A stretch of DNA of 64,000 nucleotides from Agarivorans albus (lineage in GTDB: Bacteria; Pseudomonadota; Gammaproteobacteria; Enterobacterales; Celerinatantimonadaceae). The stretch is from positions 623,501-687,500 of the forward strand of contig NZ_AP023032.1 in the NCBI RefSeq assembly GCF_019670105.1, read 5' to 3'. The notes beneath the pieces are model-generated. The model saw only the letters and a program-made list of their open reading frames with translations, was not told the DNA's origin and made no database searches. The position numbers and the translations under genes are program-made. Below are positions 1 through 8,800 of the stretch, in pieces. Position 1 is the stretch's first letter, and every line of letters begins with the position of its first letter.

Positions 1-679
1 GTACCGACTGCCACGGATTAACCAAGTACAAGTAAACAGCAAAATTGGCCTCGATTTCTCCAATATTTTGCGTACAACTTTGCGTCAAGACCCTGATATT
101 TTGCTGGTGGGGGAGATGCGTGACCAAGAAACCGTGGAAATTGGCTTGCGAGGCGCATTAACCGGTCACCTGGTATTAACAACACTGCACACCAATGATG
201 CGATAACCAGCGCCTTACGTTTAATCGATATGGGTGCAGCGGGTTACTTGGTGGCAAGTTCTTTAAGAGCGGTTATCGCCCAGCGATTGGTTCGCCGACT
301 ATGTGAAAACTGTAAGCAGGAACATACGAGTTCACTAGAAGAAAAAGTTTGGCTAGAGCACATTAGTAATGAAGATTTAAGCCAACAGGTCTTCTACAAG
401 GGGCACGGTTGCCAAAGCTGTAACTACACTGGCTACAAAGGCCGAATTGGTGTGTTTGAGATGCTTGAGCTCAATGACGCAATGATGGAAGGTTTGCGTA
501 GAGATGACCCAGATGAGTTTTCTAAGGCTGCAAAAGCCTCGAAAAATTACCGCCCCTTGTCATTAGCTGCTTTAGATTACGCTAAAAAAGGGGTTACTGC
601 GGTTGAAGAGGTGCTGCGTTTGGTAGAAGAAATTGACGTTTATGGCAGCGTTACTAATGCTCAGGAAGATGCTCAATAA
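1..679 (+). CDS. mshE: MSHA pilus assembly ATPase MshE, C-terminal part (5' end outside window)
   Basis: This is the end of a GspE/PilB-type secretion ATPase that powers extension of the mannose-sensitive haemagglutinin pilus from the cytoplasmic face of the inner membrane. The reading frame is open from base 2, so the gene begins upstream of the window. Visible motifs are the Walker B/Asp-box region (DILLVGEMRDQET), the His box (GHLVLTTLHTND) and a four-cysteine zinc site (CENC about 35 residues before CQSC), all typical of assembly rather than retraction ATPases. The stop TAA at 677-679 shares a base with the ATG of the next gene. Identity as MshE rather than PilB or GspE rests on the following mshGFBACDOPQ genes. 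Confidence 0.95.
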   Translation, partial: YRLPRINQVQVNSKIGLDFSNILRTTLRQDPDILLVGEMRDQETVEIGLRGALTGHLVLTTLHTNDAITSALRLIDMGAAGYLVASSLRAVIAQRLVRRLCENCKQEHTSSLEEKVWLEHISNEDLSQQVFYKGHGCQSCNYTGYKGRIGVFEMLELNDAMMEGLRRDDPDEFSKAAKASKNYRPLSLAALDYAKKGVTAVEEVLRLVEEIDVYGSVTNAQEDAQ

Positions 680-1908
680 TGGCTTTGTTTCGCTATCAAG
701 TTCGCGATAGCACTGGTCGCCTGATTAATGGCGACATTGAAGCTGCCAATCAAAATGCTGCGGCAGAGAGCTTGCTGCGCCGTGGGCTTACCCCAATTAA
801 AATCGCAGAGGGTAAAGGCAAGGGCGAAGGCTTAGGCTCTTTAGATGTTAGTACTTTGTGGGAAGGGCGAATAAAGCTTGATGAGTTAGTGGTATTTACT
901 CGACAAATGTATTCGTTAACTAAGGCTGGCATTCCAATAATGCGCGCCATTAATGGCTTAGCCGAAACCGCTCATAGTAAGCTGTTACGTCGTTCCTTGG
1001 CTGGCGTATCTGATGCGTTGAGTAGCGGGCGAACCTTGTCTACCGCCATGGCGGAGTACCCTAAAGTATTCTCTCAATTGTTTGTGAGTATTGTTCATGT
1101 TGGCGAAAATACCGGTCAGTTAGAGCAAGCATTTTTGCAGCTGTCTCAGTATCTTGAGCTTGAAATGGATACTCGTAAGCGAATCAAAACGGCGATGCGT
1201 TATCCCACTTTTGTGATTTTAGCGATTGTTATCGCCATGGTGATTCTAAACATTTTTGTGATCCCCCAGTTTGCTGAAATCTTTGGCCGTTTTAACGTGG
1301 AACTGCCTTTAGCTACAAGGATCTTGATTGGCACCTCCAACTTTTTTGTTAACTATTGGCCCTTGTTACTGGTGCTAACTATCGGCTCGGTATTTTTGGT
1401 GCGCTGGTATGTAAGTACTCCCAAAGGCCGTATGTTATGGGACAAAACGCGATTGCGCTTACCAGTTGTTGGCTCGGTGATAGAGCGCTCGTTACTGGCT
1501 CGTTTCTCGCGCAGTTTTGCGATGATGGTGGGAGCTGGGGTTCCGCTTAACCAAGCCTTGTCATTAGTGGCTAGCGCTGTTGATAATGCGTTCATGGCTG
1601 AGCGAATTGTTGAAATGCGCCGCGGCATTGAACGTGGCGAAAGTTTACTGCGTAACGCGATTGCCAGTGAGTTATTTACACCTTTGGTATTACAGATGAT
1701 CTCGGTGGGCGAAGAAACCGGGCAAGTCGATGAATTACTTACTGAAGCGGCCGAGTTTTACGAGCGCGAAGTAGACTATGATTTAAAGAGCTTAACAGCG
1801 CGTATTGAACCAATACTGATTACAGTGGTCGCAGGTATGGTACTGATTCTTGCACTTGGCATCTTTACCCCAATGTGGGACATGATGCGCGCGGTAAGAG
1901 GTGGTTAA
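679..1908 (+). CDS. mshG: MSHA pilus inner-membrane platform protein MshG
   Basis: GspF/PilC-family polytopic protein of 409 residues that forms the inner-membrane platform on which MshE acts. It shows the expected pair of T2SSF domains (about residues 70-195 and 275-397), with hydrophobic segments near residues 173-195, 225-245 and 376-397. The repeated G-E-x-T-G-Q motif (GENTGQ, GEETGQ), one per domain, is diagnostic of the family. Its ATG overlaps the mshE stop by one base, so the two are translationally coupled. The downstream gene starts directly after its stop. Confidence 0.96.
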   Translation: MALFRYQVRDSTGRLINGDIEAANQNAAAESLLRRGLTPIKIAEGKGKGEGLGSLDVSTLWEGRIKLDELVVFTRQMYSLTKAGIPIMRAINGLAETAHSKLLRRSLAGVSDALSSGRTLSTAMAEYPKVFSQLFVSIVHVGENTGQLEQAFLQLSQYLELEMDTRKRIKTAMRYPTFVILAIVIAMVILNIFVIPQFAEIFGRFNVELPLATRILIGTSNFFVNYWPLLLVLTIGSVFLVRWYVSTPKGRMLWDKTRLRLPVVGSVIERSLLARFSRSFAMMVGAGVPLNQALSLVASAVDNAFMAERIVEMRRGIERGESLLRNAIASELFTPLVLQMISVGEETGQVDELLTEAAEFYEREVDYDLKSLTARIEPILITVVAGMVLILALGIFTPMWDMMRAVRGG

Positions 1909-2400
1909 TTGAATCAGCATGAGTTATTGGACAACAATCGCTCGCGCTTCAGTTGGCTTGTGACCTTCTGCATAGTTTTATTAGTTGTATTATTGCTTTT
2001 AATTAGCTTTATTAGGACAATTAATCAAGCAGAGCAGCAAGTCGTAGAAGAATATGCTCAAACTTGGGTGAGACAACTGGCGCAAGTTCATGGTTTGTGG
2101 ATAGCTAGATTCCGCCCTGAACAGCTGGAGATAAATTTATACCAGCGCGATGCACTTAGCGGTGAGCAAAAGCCGTTAGAAGTAATACGCTTAGCGATGA
2201 GTAAAGCGGGGTGGCCTAAGGTTGCCTCAAACCAGCAGTGCCAAGATTTGTGGCGTGACATTGTTGGTGCTGAACTAAGTGGGCAAGGTAATGACGTGAC
2301 AGCAGCCTATAAAAACCAGCAATGCCATTATGAGTTTTTAGGTGTGGCCATACTGATATATGACCCGCAACAAGGTTTGATGACAAAGGAATGGCTGTAA
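1909..2400 (+). CDS. mshF: MSHA biogenesis protein MshF
   Basis: A 163-residue bitopic membrane protein in the MshF position between mshG and the prepilin genes. After a short charged N-terminus there is one strong transmembrane segment (about residues 15-36), followed by a periplasmic domain with two cysteines (in the QQCQD and QQCHY contexts) that could form a disulfide. The start is a TTG at 1909, immediately after the mshG stop. No in-frame ATG lies before the membrane segment, so the unusual start seems real. Its biochemical role is not established, and I assign it by synteny and shape. Confidence 0.85.
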   Translation: MNQHELLDNNRSRFSWLVTFCIVLLVVLLLLISFIRTINQAEQQVVEEYAQTWVRQLAQVHGLWIARFRPEQLEINLYQRDALSGEQKPLEVIRLAMSKAGWPKVASNQQCQDLWRDIVGAELSGQGNDVTAAYKNQQCHYEFLGVAILIYDPQQGLMTKEWL

Positions 2401-2425
2401 AGCCGATTTAAGAGGTAGTCTAACA

Positions 2426-3076
2426 GTGACAACAATTTCTACGGTATCAAGATCTACAATGAGACAAGCTGGCTTCTCGCTGATTGAGTTGGTGATTGTA
2501 ATTGTTATTCTGGGCATCTTAGCTGCTACCGCTTTGCCGCGATTTTTAGATGTTACAGAAGAAGCCAAGGTAGCGAGCTTAGAGGGCGTAGCCGGCGGTT
2601 TTGCTACTGGTGTCTCGTTAGCCCGCGCCCAATGGGAGGCTGAAGGTCGCCCTAGTGAAAATGGCAAAAATGCCGTTATTTATGATACTCAGAAAGTGTA
2701 TTTAACCACGCCTACTGCAGCGCAAATTAGCAATGGCAGTGTTGCTCCTGGTTATCCTATGACCAGCGACGATGAAGACGTGGACCCTGGTACTTTATCC
2801 GGGGATAAGTGCTTGAAAGTGTGGGACGCAATTTTACAAAATCCAGCCCGCGCTACGGCTACCTTCTCTGAGGTAGCTAACCAAGGTGATTATTTCAAGT
2901 ATTACACCACGGTAACGGGAGCCGCAGAGGAGACGCGATGTATTTTCTATCAAGTAAACTCTTTGGCTAAAAATAGTGACGGTTCCTACGTGGATCCTGG
3001 TAACGATGAAGGTTCATATAACAATTTCACGTATCAACCAGCCGCAGGGCGGGTTTTTACTAACATTCCTAACTAA
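2426..3076 (+). CDS. mshB: MSHA minor prepilin MshB
   Basis: Type IV prepilin with a class III leader. Cleavage is expected between G and F in RQAG|FSLIELVIVIVILG, with the conserved Glu at +5 that is needed for assembly. The mature protein is about 200 residues, and two late cysteines fit a C-terminal disulfide loop. Two starts are possible. GTG at 2426 has a good ribosome site (AGAGG at 2411-2415). ATG at 2459 gives a short five-residue leader but lacks a clear ribosome site. Position before mshA and larger size than the major pilin favour MshB, a minor pilin needed for normal piliation. Confidence 0.9.
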   Translation: MTTISTVSRSTMRQAGFSLIELVIVIVILGILAATALPRFLDVTEEAKVASLEGVAGGFATGVSLARAQWEAEGRPSENGKNAVIYDTQKVYLTTPTAAQISNGSVAPGYPMTSDDEDVDPGTLSGDKCLKVWDAILQNPARATATFSEVANQGDYFKYYTTVTGAAEETRCIFYQVNSLAKNSDGSYVDPGNDEGSYNNFTYQPAAGRVFTNIPN

Positions 3077-3112
3077 CGATTTATAAATCAATAATTTTCT
3101 AAGGATATAGAA

Positions 3113-3574
3113 ATGAAGGCAATTAAACAGCAAGGCTTTACGCTAATTGAATTGGTGATTGTGATTATCATCTTAGGTATTTTGGCAGTAACAGCTGCAC
3201 CTAAGTTTTTGAACTTACAAACTGATGCGCGAGTTTCAACCTTAAGTGGTTTAGAGGCTGCGCTTAAAGGCGGGGCTAACTTAGTTTATAGTAAGTCTGC
3301 GATTGCTGGTGTTGAGCGTCAAGCCGATAGCTCAGTTTCAGATGCAGGTAACACCATCGATACTGTTTATGGTTACCCGAAAGCAAGTTCAGACTATCTA
3401 TTATGGGTAGATGCTAATACAAACGACTGGAATGCAGATCAAGATACCGATGGTGAAATCACTTTCCGCCCAAGCTCTGTAGCCTCAGATGCTAACTGTA
3501 CTGTTGTTTACACAGAAGCGACTGATGCCAACACTCCTGCTAAAGCAGAGGTTGACTTAACCGACGGTTGTTAA
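3113..3574 (+). CDS. mshA: MSHA major pilin MshA
   Basis: A 153-residue prepilin, the main subunit of the MSHA fibre. The leader MKAIKQQG is cut by the prepilin peptidase before FTLIELVIVIIILG, the hydrophobic helix that packs in the pilus core. The last residue is a cysteine that can pair with the one in DANCTVVY to close the D-region loop. A good ribosome site (AAGGA near 3102) precedes the ATG. A strong hairpin terminator follows directly at 3582, which suits a major subunit needed in excess over the genes downstream. Confidence 0.93.
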   Translation: MKAIKQQGFTLIELVIVIIILGILAVTAAPKFLNLQTDARVSTLSGLEAALKGGANLVYSKSAIAGVERQADSSVSDAGNTIDTVYGYPKASSDYLLWVDANTNDWNADQDTDGEITFRPSSVASDANCTVVYTEATDANTPAKAEVDLTDGC

Positions 3575-3581
3575 TAGTTTG

Positions 3582-3608
3582 AAGGCTAGCTTCGGCTAGC
3601 CTTTTACT
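3582..3608 (+). terminator. Hairpin terminator between mshA and mshC
   Basis: A perfect 9-bp stem (3582-3590 with 3595-3603) closed by a TTCG tetraloop and followed by a short T run. It lies inside the msh operon just after the major pilin gene. It probably allows only partial read-through into mshCDOPQ. Confidence 0.85.
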
Positions 3609-3622
3609 TGTTAATGTAGAAA

Positions 3623-4099
3623 TTGGAACTTCCGCGAATACCTCATCCTAAAACCTCCGGCTTTACCATTATTGAGCTGGTGATTACGCTCATCTTAATT
3701 GGCATTCTTGCCATCACAGTTTTACCTAAGTTCTTTCGCGGTGGCTTTGCTGAAATTAGCCTGCGGGAGCAACTATTAAGTCGCTTGCATCTTGTGCAAA
3801 CCCAAGCAATGAATCATTATCAAGACTGCTTCTTTCTGCAAGTAAATACTGATAACTATTTCTCTGGCGAGTTGTCTACCGATGGTAGCTGCGCCAATAC
3901 ATCTCCTCCTTTGGAAGCTGTTTCTTATTCTAGCGATTTGTTGGTGAGCCAAGGAACCATTCGTTTTGATGGCATGGGGCGAGTAAGGCTTGCCGATTCA
4001 TCATTGTGCAGTCAGTTCCCTTGTGTGATAAGCGTAGAAGGCGATGATACTCACACTATTATTATAGAATCAGAGGGCTATATTCATGCGCCCTTATAA
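3623..4099 (+). CDS. mshC: MSHA minor prepilin MshC
   Basis: Prepilin-like protein of 158 residues with a 13-residue leader ending in TSG before FTIIELVITLILIGILA. Four cysteines are present, two of them close together (CSQFPC) near the end. The start is a TTG at 3623 with a weak ribosome site. The only upstream in-frame ATG (3614) is followed at once by TAG, so it cannot be used. Position after mshA identifies it as MshC, a minor pilin or pseudopilin of the fibre-initiation complex. The next gene overlaps its end by 14 bases. Confidence 0.87.
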   Translation: MELPRIPHPKTSGFTIIELVITLILIGILAITVLPKFFRGGFAEISLREQLLSRLHLVQTQAMNHYQDCFFLQVNTDNYFSGELSTDGSCANTSPPLEAVSYSSDLLVSQGTIRFDGMGRVRLADSSLCSQFPCVISVEGDDTHTIIIESEGYIHAPL

Positions 4100-4613
4100 G
4101 CAGCCTTTTGCTGGTGGTTTTACCCTTATCGAATTAATTGTAGGCATTGTTGTGTTGGCCATATCGCTGGTGGTGATTACCTCTTTTCTAGCACCACAAG
4201 CGCTCAAAAGTGTTGACCCGGTCTACGAGGTGCGCTCGGCCGAGCTTGGTTCAAGTTTAATGAATGAAATTCTTGGCAAATCATTTGATGAAAACTCTGA
4301 TCACACCGGTGGAGGGCTTTGGCGCTGCAGTGAAACTGGGCAGTTGAGCTGCACGGCAGCCAGTGATTATGGTCCTGAAGGAGAAGACCGTGGACAATAC
4401 AATGATGTAGATGATTATCACACCAACGGCAACTTCATTACTATTGATGATAGTTTAGGTGTTGATTTATCGGATATTTATCGTAATTTTTCTTACCTAG
4501 TTAACGTTGATAGCAGTGAGCATGGCATCAATGCAGCCAAACGTATCGACGTAATAATAAGAGCTCCTAATGGCGTCGATTACGCCTTTAGTGCTTATCG
4601 GTGGAATTACTAA
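4086..4613 (+). CDS. mshD: MSHA minor prepilin MshD
   Basis: A 175-residue prepilin-like protein with leader MRPYKQPFAGG and mature start FTLIELIVGIVVLAISL. Downstream it has the short acidic, aromatic-rich globular domain usual for MshD (one pair of cysteines in WRCSETGQLSC). It overlaps mshC by 14 bases and shares a TAATG junction with mshO, so mshC, mshD and mshO are likely translated as a coupled unit. By family analogy it is a minor pilin of the initiation complex. Confidence 0.88.
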   Translation: MRPYKQPFAGGFTLIELIVGIVVLAISLVVITSFLAPQALKSVDPVYEVRSAELGSSLMNEILGKSFDENSDHTGGGLWRCSETGQLSCTAASDYGPEGEDRGQYNDVDDYHTNGNFITIDDSLGVDLSDIYRNFSYLVNVDSSEHGINAAKRIDVIIRAPNGVDYAFSAYRWNY

Positions 4614-5425
4614 TGCGCCGCATGCAAGGTTTTACCTTAATTGAACTGGTTATTACCATGGTGTTGTTGGCGATTTTAGCGATTGCTACTAGTGATTTTT
4701 TGCGCACGGGTAGTTTGATTTACCGCCAAGGCGCAGACCGCCAAGTATTGCTGGGGGAAGCACGTTTTGCCATCGAGCGTTTAAATCGCGAGTTACACAA
4801 CAGCTTACCAAACAGTGCTATGCTTGGCCAAAATAGTGCTGGCGAAGCTAATCATTGTTTAACCTTTGTGCCTACTTTTTCTAGTCATACCTATATTGAT
4901 TTACCGATTACACCTAGCAGTGCAGCTTCTGGCTCGGTGGTCACTTCACTTAATCAACCGGCTGTTGCCGCGACTGGCAATGCTTGGTTGGGAGTCTATG
5001 TATTAAACAGTGATGAAGTGCTAAATGCCAATGGCGCCTTGTTAGATGCCAATTGCACCGCAGCCACAGGCAAGGTGTTTTGTTTAAGTGATATAACTGC
5101 CGATGCCAGTTCTGGTGTTAGCACGATTAGTTTTGCTGGCTCGGTTAGTGTAAGTACCGATTCTCCGTCACAGCGCGCATTTATATTGGATGAACCGATC
5201 CGTTATTGTGTGGAAGGCAGTAACTTGCTGCGCTTTCAGCCGGCTGATAGTGGCAATGGGGTATTAATGGCCAGTAAGCTTGAAGCAAGCAGTGCTGTTC
5301 AGCCATTTCAAGTTACGCCTGCTAGCTTGACGCGAAATGGTTTGGTGAACCTTCGCTTGCGCTTTGTTGAGAATAGAGAAGTAGTGGAATTTAATCATGA
5401 CATCGTCGTTCTTAATCAGCCCTAA
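4613..5425 (+). CDS. mshO: MSHA minor prepilin MshO
   Basis: PilW/GspJ-like pseudopilin. I place the start at the ATG at 4613, which overlaps the mshD stop (TAATG) and gives a short leader MRRMQG before FTLIELVITMVLLAILA. A GTG twelve bases upstream is also in frame but less likely. The mature protein is about 264 residues and has a beta-rich C-terminal domain. Four cysteines (NHCLTF, DANCTA, VFCLSD, RYCVEG) are spaced so that two disulfides are possible. It overlaps mshP by 29 bases. Confidence 0.88.
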   Translation: MRRMQGFTLIELVITMVLLAILAIATSDFLRTGSLIYRQGADRQVLLGEARFAIERLNRELHNSLPNSAMLGQNSAGEANHCLTFVPTFSSHTYIDLPITPSSAASGSVVTSLNQPAVAATGNAWLGVYVLNSDEVLNANGALLDANCTAATGKVFCLSDITADASSGVSTISFAGSVSVSTDSPSQRAFILDEPIRYCVEGSNLLRFQPADSGNGVLMASKLEASSAVQPFQVTPASLTRNGLVNLRLRFVENREVVEFNHDIVVLNQP

Positions 5426-5861
5426 CATAAAGGCTTACCAAGCACTTCCTACCCGCCAAAGTGGTAGCGCTTTAGTGGTGGCTATTTTTGTTATAGTGGT
5501 CATGGCACTAATCAGCGTGGGATTAACGGCGATGATTCAAGACACCTCCCGCAATGCCGCATGGGATGTTCTAGGAACGCGTGCTGAGTTAGCGGCTTAT
5601 TCTGGTTTAGAGCAAGCACTGTCAGAATTATTTCCTCTCAACGTTCCTGCCGCAACTTTGGGCCAATGTAGTAATGTGACTTATGCACCTACTCTTAATG
5701 GTCAAGGGCTGTCGTCATGCGATGTTACCGTGACTTGCCAGCAAAAAGACATCACAGATTTGAGTGCGCGTTTCTTTGATCTTCAAGCTACTGGCCAATG
5801 TGGCTCTGGAGAGGTATTGGTCCAGCGTAGCCAAAGTATTCAAGCAAGGAGTGCCTTATGA
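5397..5861 (+). CDS. mshP: MSHA biogenesis protein MshP
   Basis: A PilX/GspK-like small membrane protein of 154 residues. The N-terminal segment SGSALVVAIFVIVVMALISVGL is a single transmembrane helix without a strict prepilin leader, as in other MshP proteins. It is followed by a small domain with four cysteines. It starts inside the end of mshO and its stop overlaps the mshQ ATG (ATGA), so it sits in a tightly coupled tail of the operon. It probably belongs to the pilus tip or initiation complex, which is an inference from the family. Confidence 0.85.
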   Translation: MTSSFLISPNIKAYQALPTRQSGSALVVAIFVIVVMALISVGLTAMIQDTSRNAAWDVLGTRAELAAYSGLEQALSELFPLNVPAATLGQCSNVTYAPTLNGQGLSSCDVTVTCQQKDITDLSARFFDLQATGQCGSGEVLVQRSQSIQARSAL

Positions 5862-8800
5862 AGTTGTGGTCCTTATTTGCGATTTGTTTAGGCATAAGCC
5901 TTCTGTTAGGAGCTCAGCCTGTTCAAGCGATTGAGTGTCGAGAGGTGTTTTCTAGCCCGATCGCATCTTCACAAAACAATGCTCGCTTGGAAATTAATTG
6001 GCTGTCTAGAATTTATGGTTCTAATCAAGGTCGCTTAGATATCGACCAAGTGGATAATCAAGATACCTCTGGGGATACCTGCCCAGATGCGAATACCGAT
6101 TGTATCCCTAGTGGAGATCGAGCCAGCTCCGGTAATAATGTTTCCATCGAGAAAATAAACAATGGTCAATCAGTTAATGCCGGTTATCAACAAAGCGTGG
6201 TATTAGGCAGCGGCAGCTACGATACGAATAACTTTGCCGATGTTGGAGGTGGAACTCAAAGTACCATCACTTTTTCAGCTAACCAAGATGAATATTTTAT
6301 TGAAAATATAAACCTTGGCTATCAAAGCACTTTAAATCTTTATCCTGGGACTTACTGGGTTGATGGAAGCTTTTCAATAGGCTCTGAAGCGACCCTCCAA
6401 GTATTAGGAGGTAGCGGCACAGTAAAGATTTTTGTGAAGGGGGATGTCAGTGTTTTCTACCAAACTGAAATTAATCGGGGAGGTGACCCTCTCCGCTTAG
6501 CTATTTACTCTCGTGAAGATATTAACCTGGCAAATGAGACTAAATCTGCCTTTATTGCTTATGCTAGACGAAATGTCTCACTTGGCTATCAGGCTCAGGT
6601 AGACGGCGCATTATTCACTCAACAGCGGGATGTGATTTTAGCCAACGAAGTGCAAGTTCGTGGGATTAGCAACGCCGGAGAAGTCGATTTTGCACCTGTA
6701 TGTGATGGCTCATTAGTGGAGCCCCTGCTATTACAGTTTGGTAATTCAGGTGCAGGTCAAAACGGTGGAACAGTCACCTTTGATCAAGCGTATCAGTCTA
6801 AACCTTTAGTTTTTTTGATGACGCCAATGGATGCCAGTGACCCAAATAACGATGGTCCTGTGGCGGCGATTTTAACCAGCGTAATTCAAAGCAACGGAGA
6901 GTGGACGGGTTTTACCTGGGCACGACAAGAGCCACCAGGAAACACCACTCCTTCGAAGAATATTCAAGCGGTTGATTGGATTGCTGTGAATGAAGGTGAA
7001 CATTTTCTGGAAGATGGTACTGAGTTAAGAGCGGGCACCATTGATACTAATGAAGCCTTCCCCTTCCCAGATAGAAACTACTTCAATGTTGATATGCCGA
7101 ACTATCTCACAGTAGTTTTGCATCAAATGCAATCACGTAATAACAACTGTTGGTTAACCTCAAACTCAGAGTACAACAATAACGGCATTCGCCTAGCGAT
7201 AGATAGCAGTGAAGCCTATGACTTTCGATTTTTCTCGCGCTATTGTGTGTCGGACAATGCTTCAATCTATTACGAAGATTTACAGGATGAAACAGTCGCC
7301 TACCTTGCTACAGAGCCAACGGTAGGCGCTATAACTGTAGACAATCAGGTGGTCAATTATCAGTTTGGCAACTCTGTTACTCATGGCAGTGGCAGCAGCA
7401 CTATCAACCCTGCAGCCACTTGTAACTACACCACCAGTTATCAAACGAATCTGTTTTCTACTCCACCTATCTTGGTGGGTAGCAAAAATGAGCGAAGAGG
7501 CAACAACGGCGGTTGGTTAAGGCGATGTCAGCACAATGCTGCCGACTTTTCGATGATCACTGAAGAAGATCAATACCTAGATAACGAACGAAGTCACTTA
7601 GCGGAGGAATATAGCTATATGGCATTCGCCTCTAATTCTTCGGTGCAGGTGCCTGGCCTTAATATCTTTGCTGATAGCGCTGGGCTTACCTGTGATATCC
7701 ATGAGGTGACTATCCAAGCGACTTTAGATGGGCAAATTGACCAGAACTTTCAAGGAACCGTTGGACTGAGTACTTCAACTAATCGTGGTACGTGGTCGCA
7801 AGGTGATGGTCAAGGCAGCTTGCAAGCTGGAGCCGACAACGGCCAAGCCAGCTATAGTTTTGTACCTAATGATTTAGGTGAAGTGACTTTGGGCTTACTA
7901 CATCCCTTAGAAGGCGCAGTAACACTTACTGTAGCCGATGGCGGAATTAGTGCCACTACCGTTGTGACCTTTAATGCCTATGGGTTTAAAGATGAGCTAA
8001 TTGGAACCTGGGGAGAGAATCCACATAAAGCCAATACTGAGTTTATCCTCAAGCTTACCGCTGTCGGGAAAGACCCTGCAGGAGGCGCTGGCTGTAGTCA
8101 AATTGGTAATTATGAAGGTACCAAAAATCTGCGTTTTTGGACTGATTATATCCAACCTGCATCAGGAACGCGGCAACTCGCGGTACAAGATCAGCTAAGC
8201 AATAGCTTTGAAAATGTAGGCACCAATCAAAATACTAGAACTACGATTCAAACAGTATTTTCCGGTGGCGAATCTCAGCTTAATTTACGCTATCCCGATG
8301 TTGGTCGTTTGGGTATTAACTTTTGGGATGAAGAAGGCTCGGAAATTGATGGCTCAACCGCAACCTTGTTGGGAAGCGCTACTGCGGAGCTAATACCAGC
8401 GGGTTTCCAATGGCAAGACATCAAAAATCAAGCAGATGAAAGCAGAGTCAATCCTGCAACTTACTTCACTAAAGCAGGAGACCCTTTCATTTCATCCTTG
8501 ATTGCGGTTATAGACAACTGCGATATCAGTACACAAGGACAAGACTGTCATGCACCTAACTTTGTTGCAGACCCTGATTACTTGGAGCAGGAAGCTAGCT
8601 TAGAAAGTCCTTCAAATGGAGAGCTAGGAACACTTAGCGATGGAACAATTGATAGCCAATCAGCAGGTGTGATGCAAATCATCGATACCAACTATTCGGA
8701 AGTGGGCAGCATTAATTACACTGGCGAGGTGACTGAGTATCTAGGTTATGTCTTGGAAGATTATGCAGTAGGAAAAGCCAGTGATGTGGTTGGTAGTTTT

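Noticed and set aside
2426-5425. Possible type II secretion pseudopilin cluster instead of MSHA
   Set aside because: The order mshE, G, F, then B, A, C, D, O, P, Q, with a 1288-residue MshQ, is specific for MSHA; no gspC, D, L or M genes are present.
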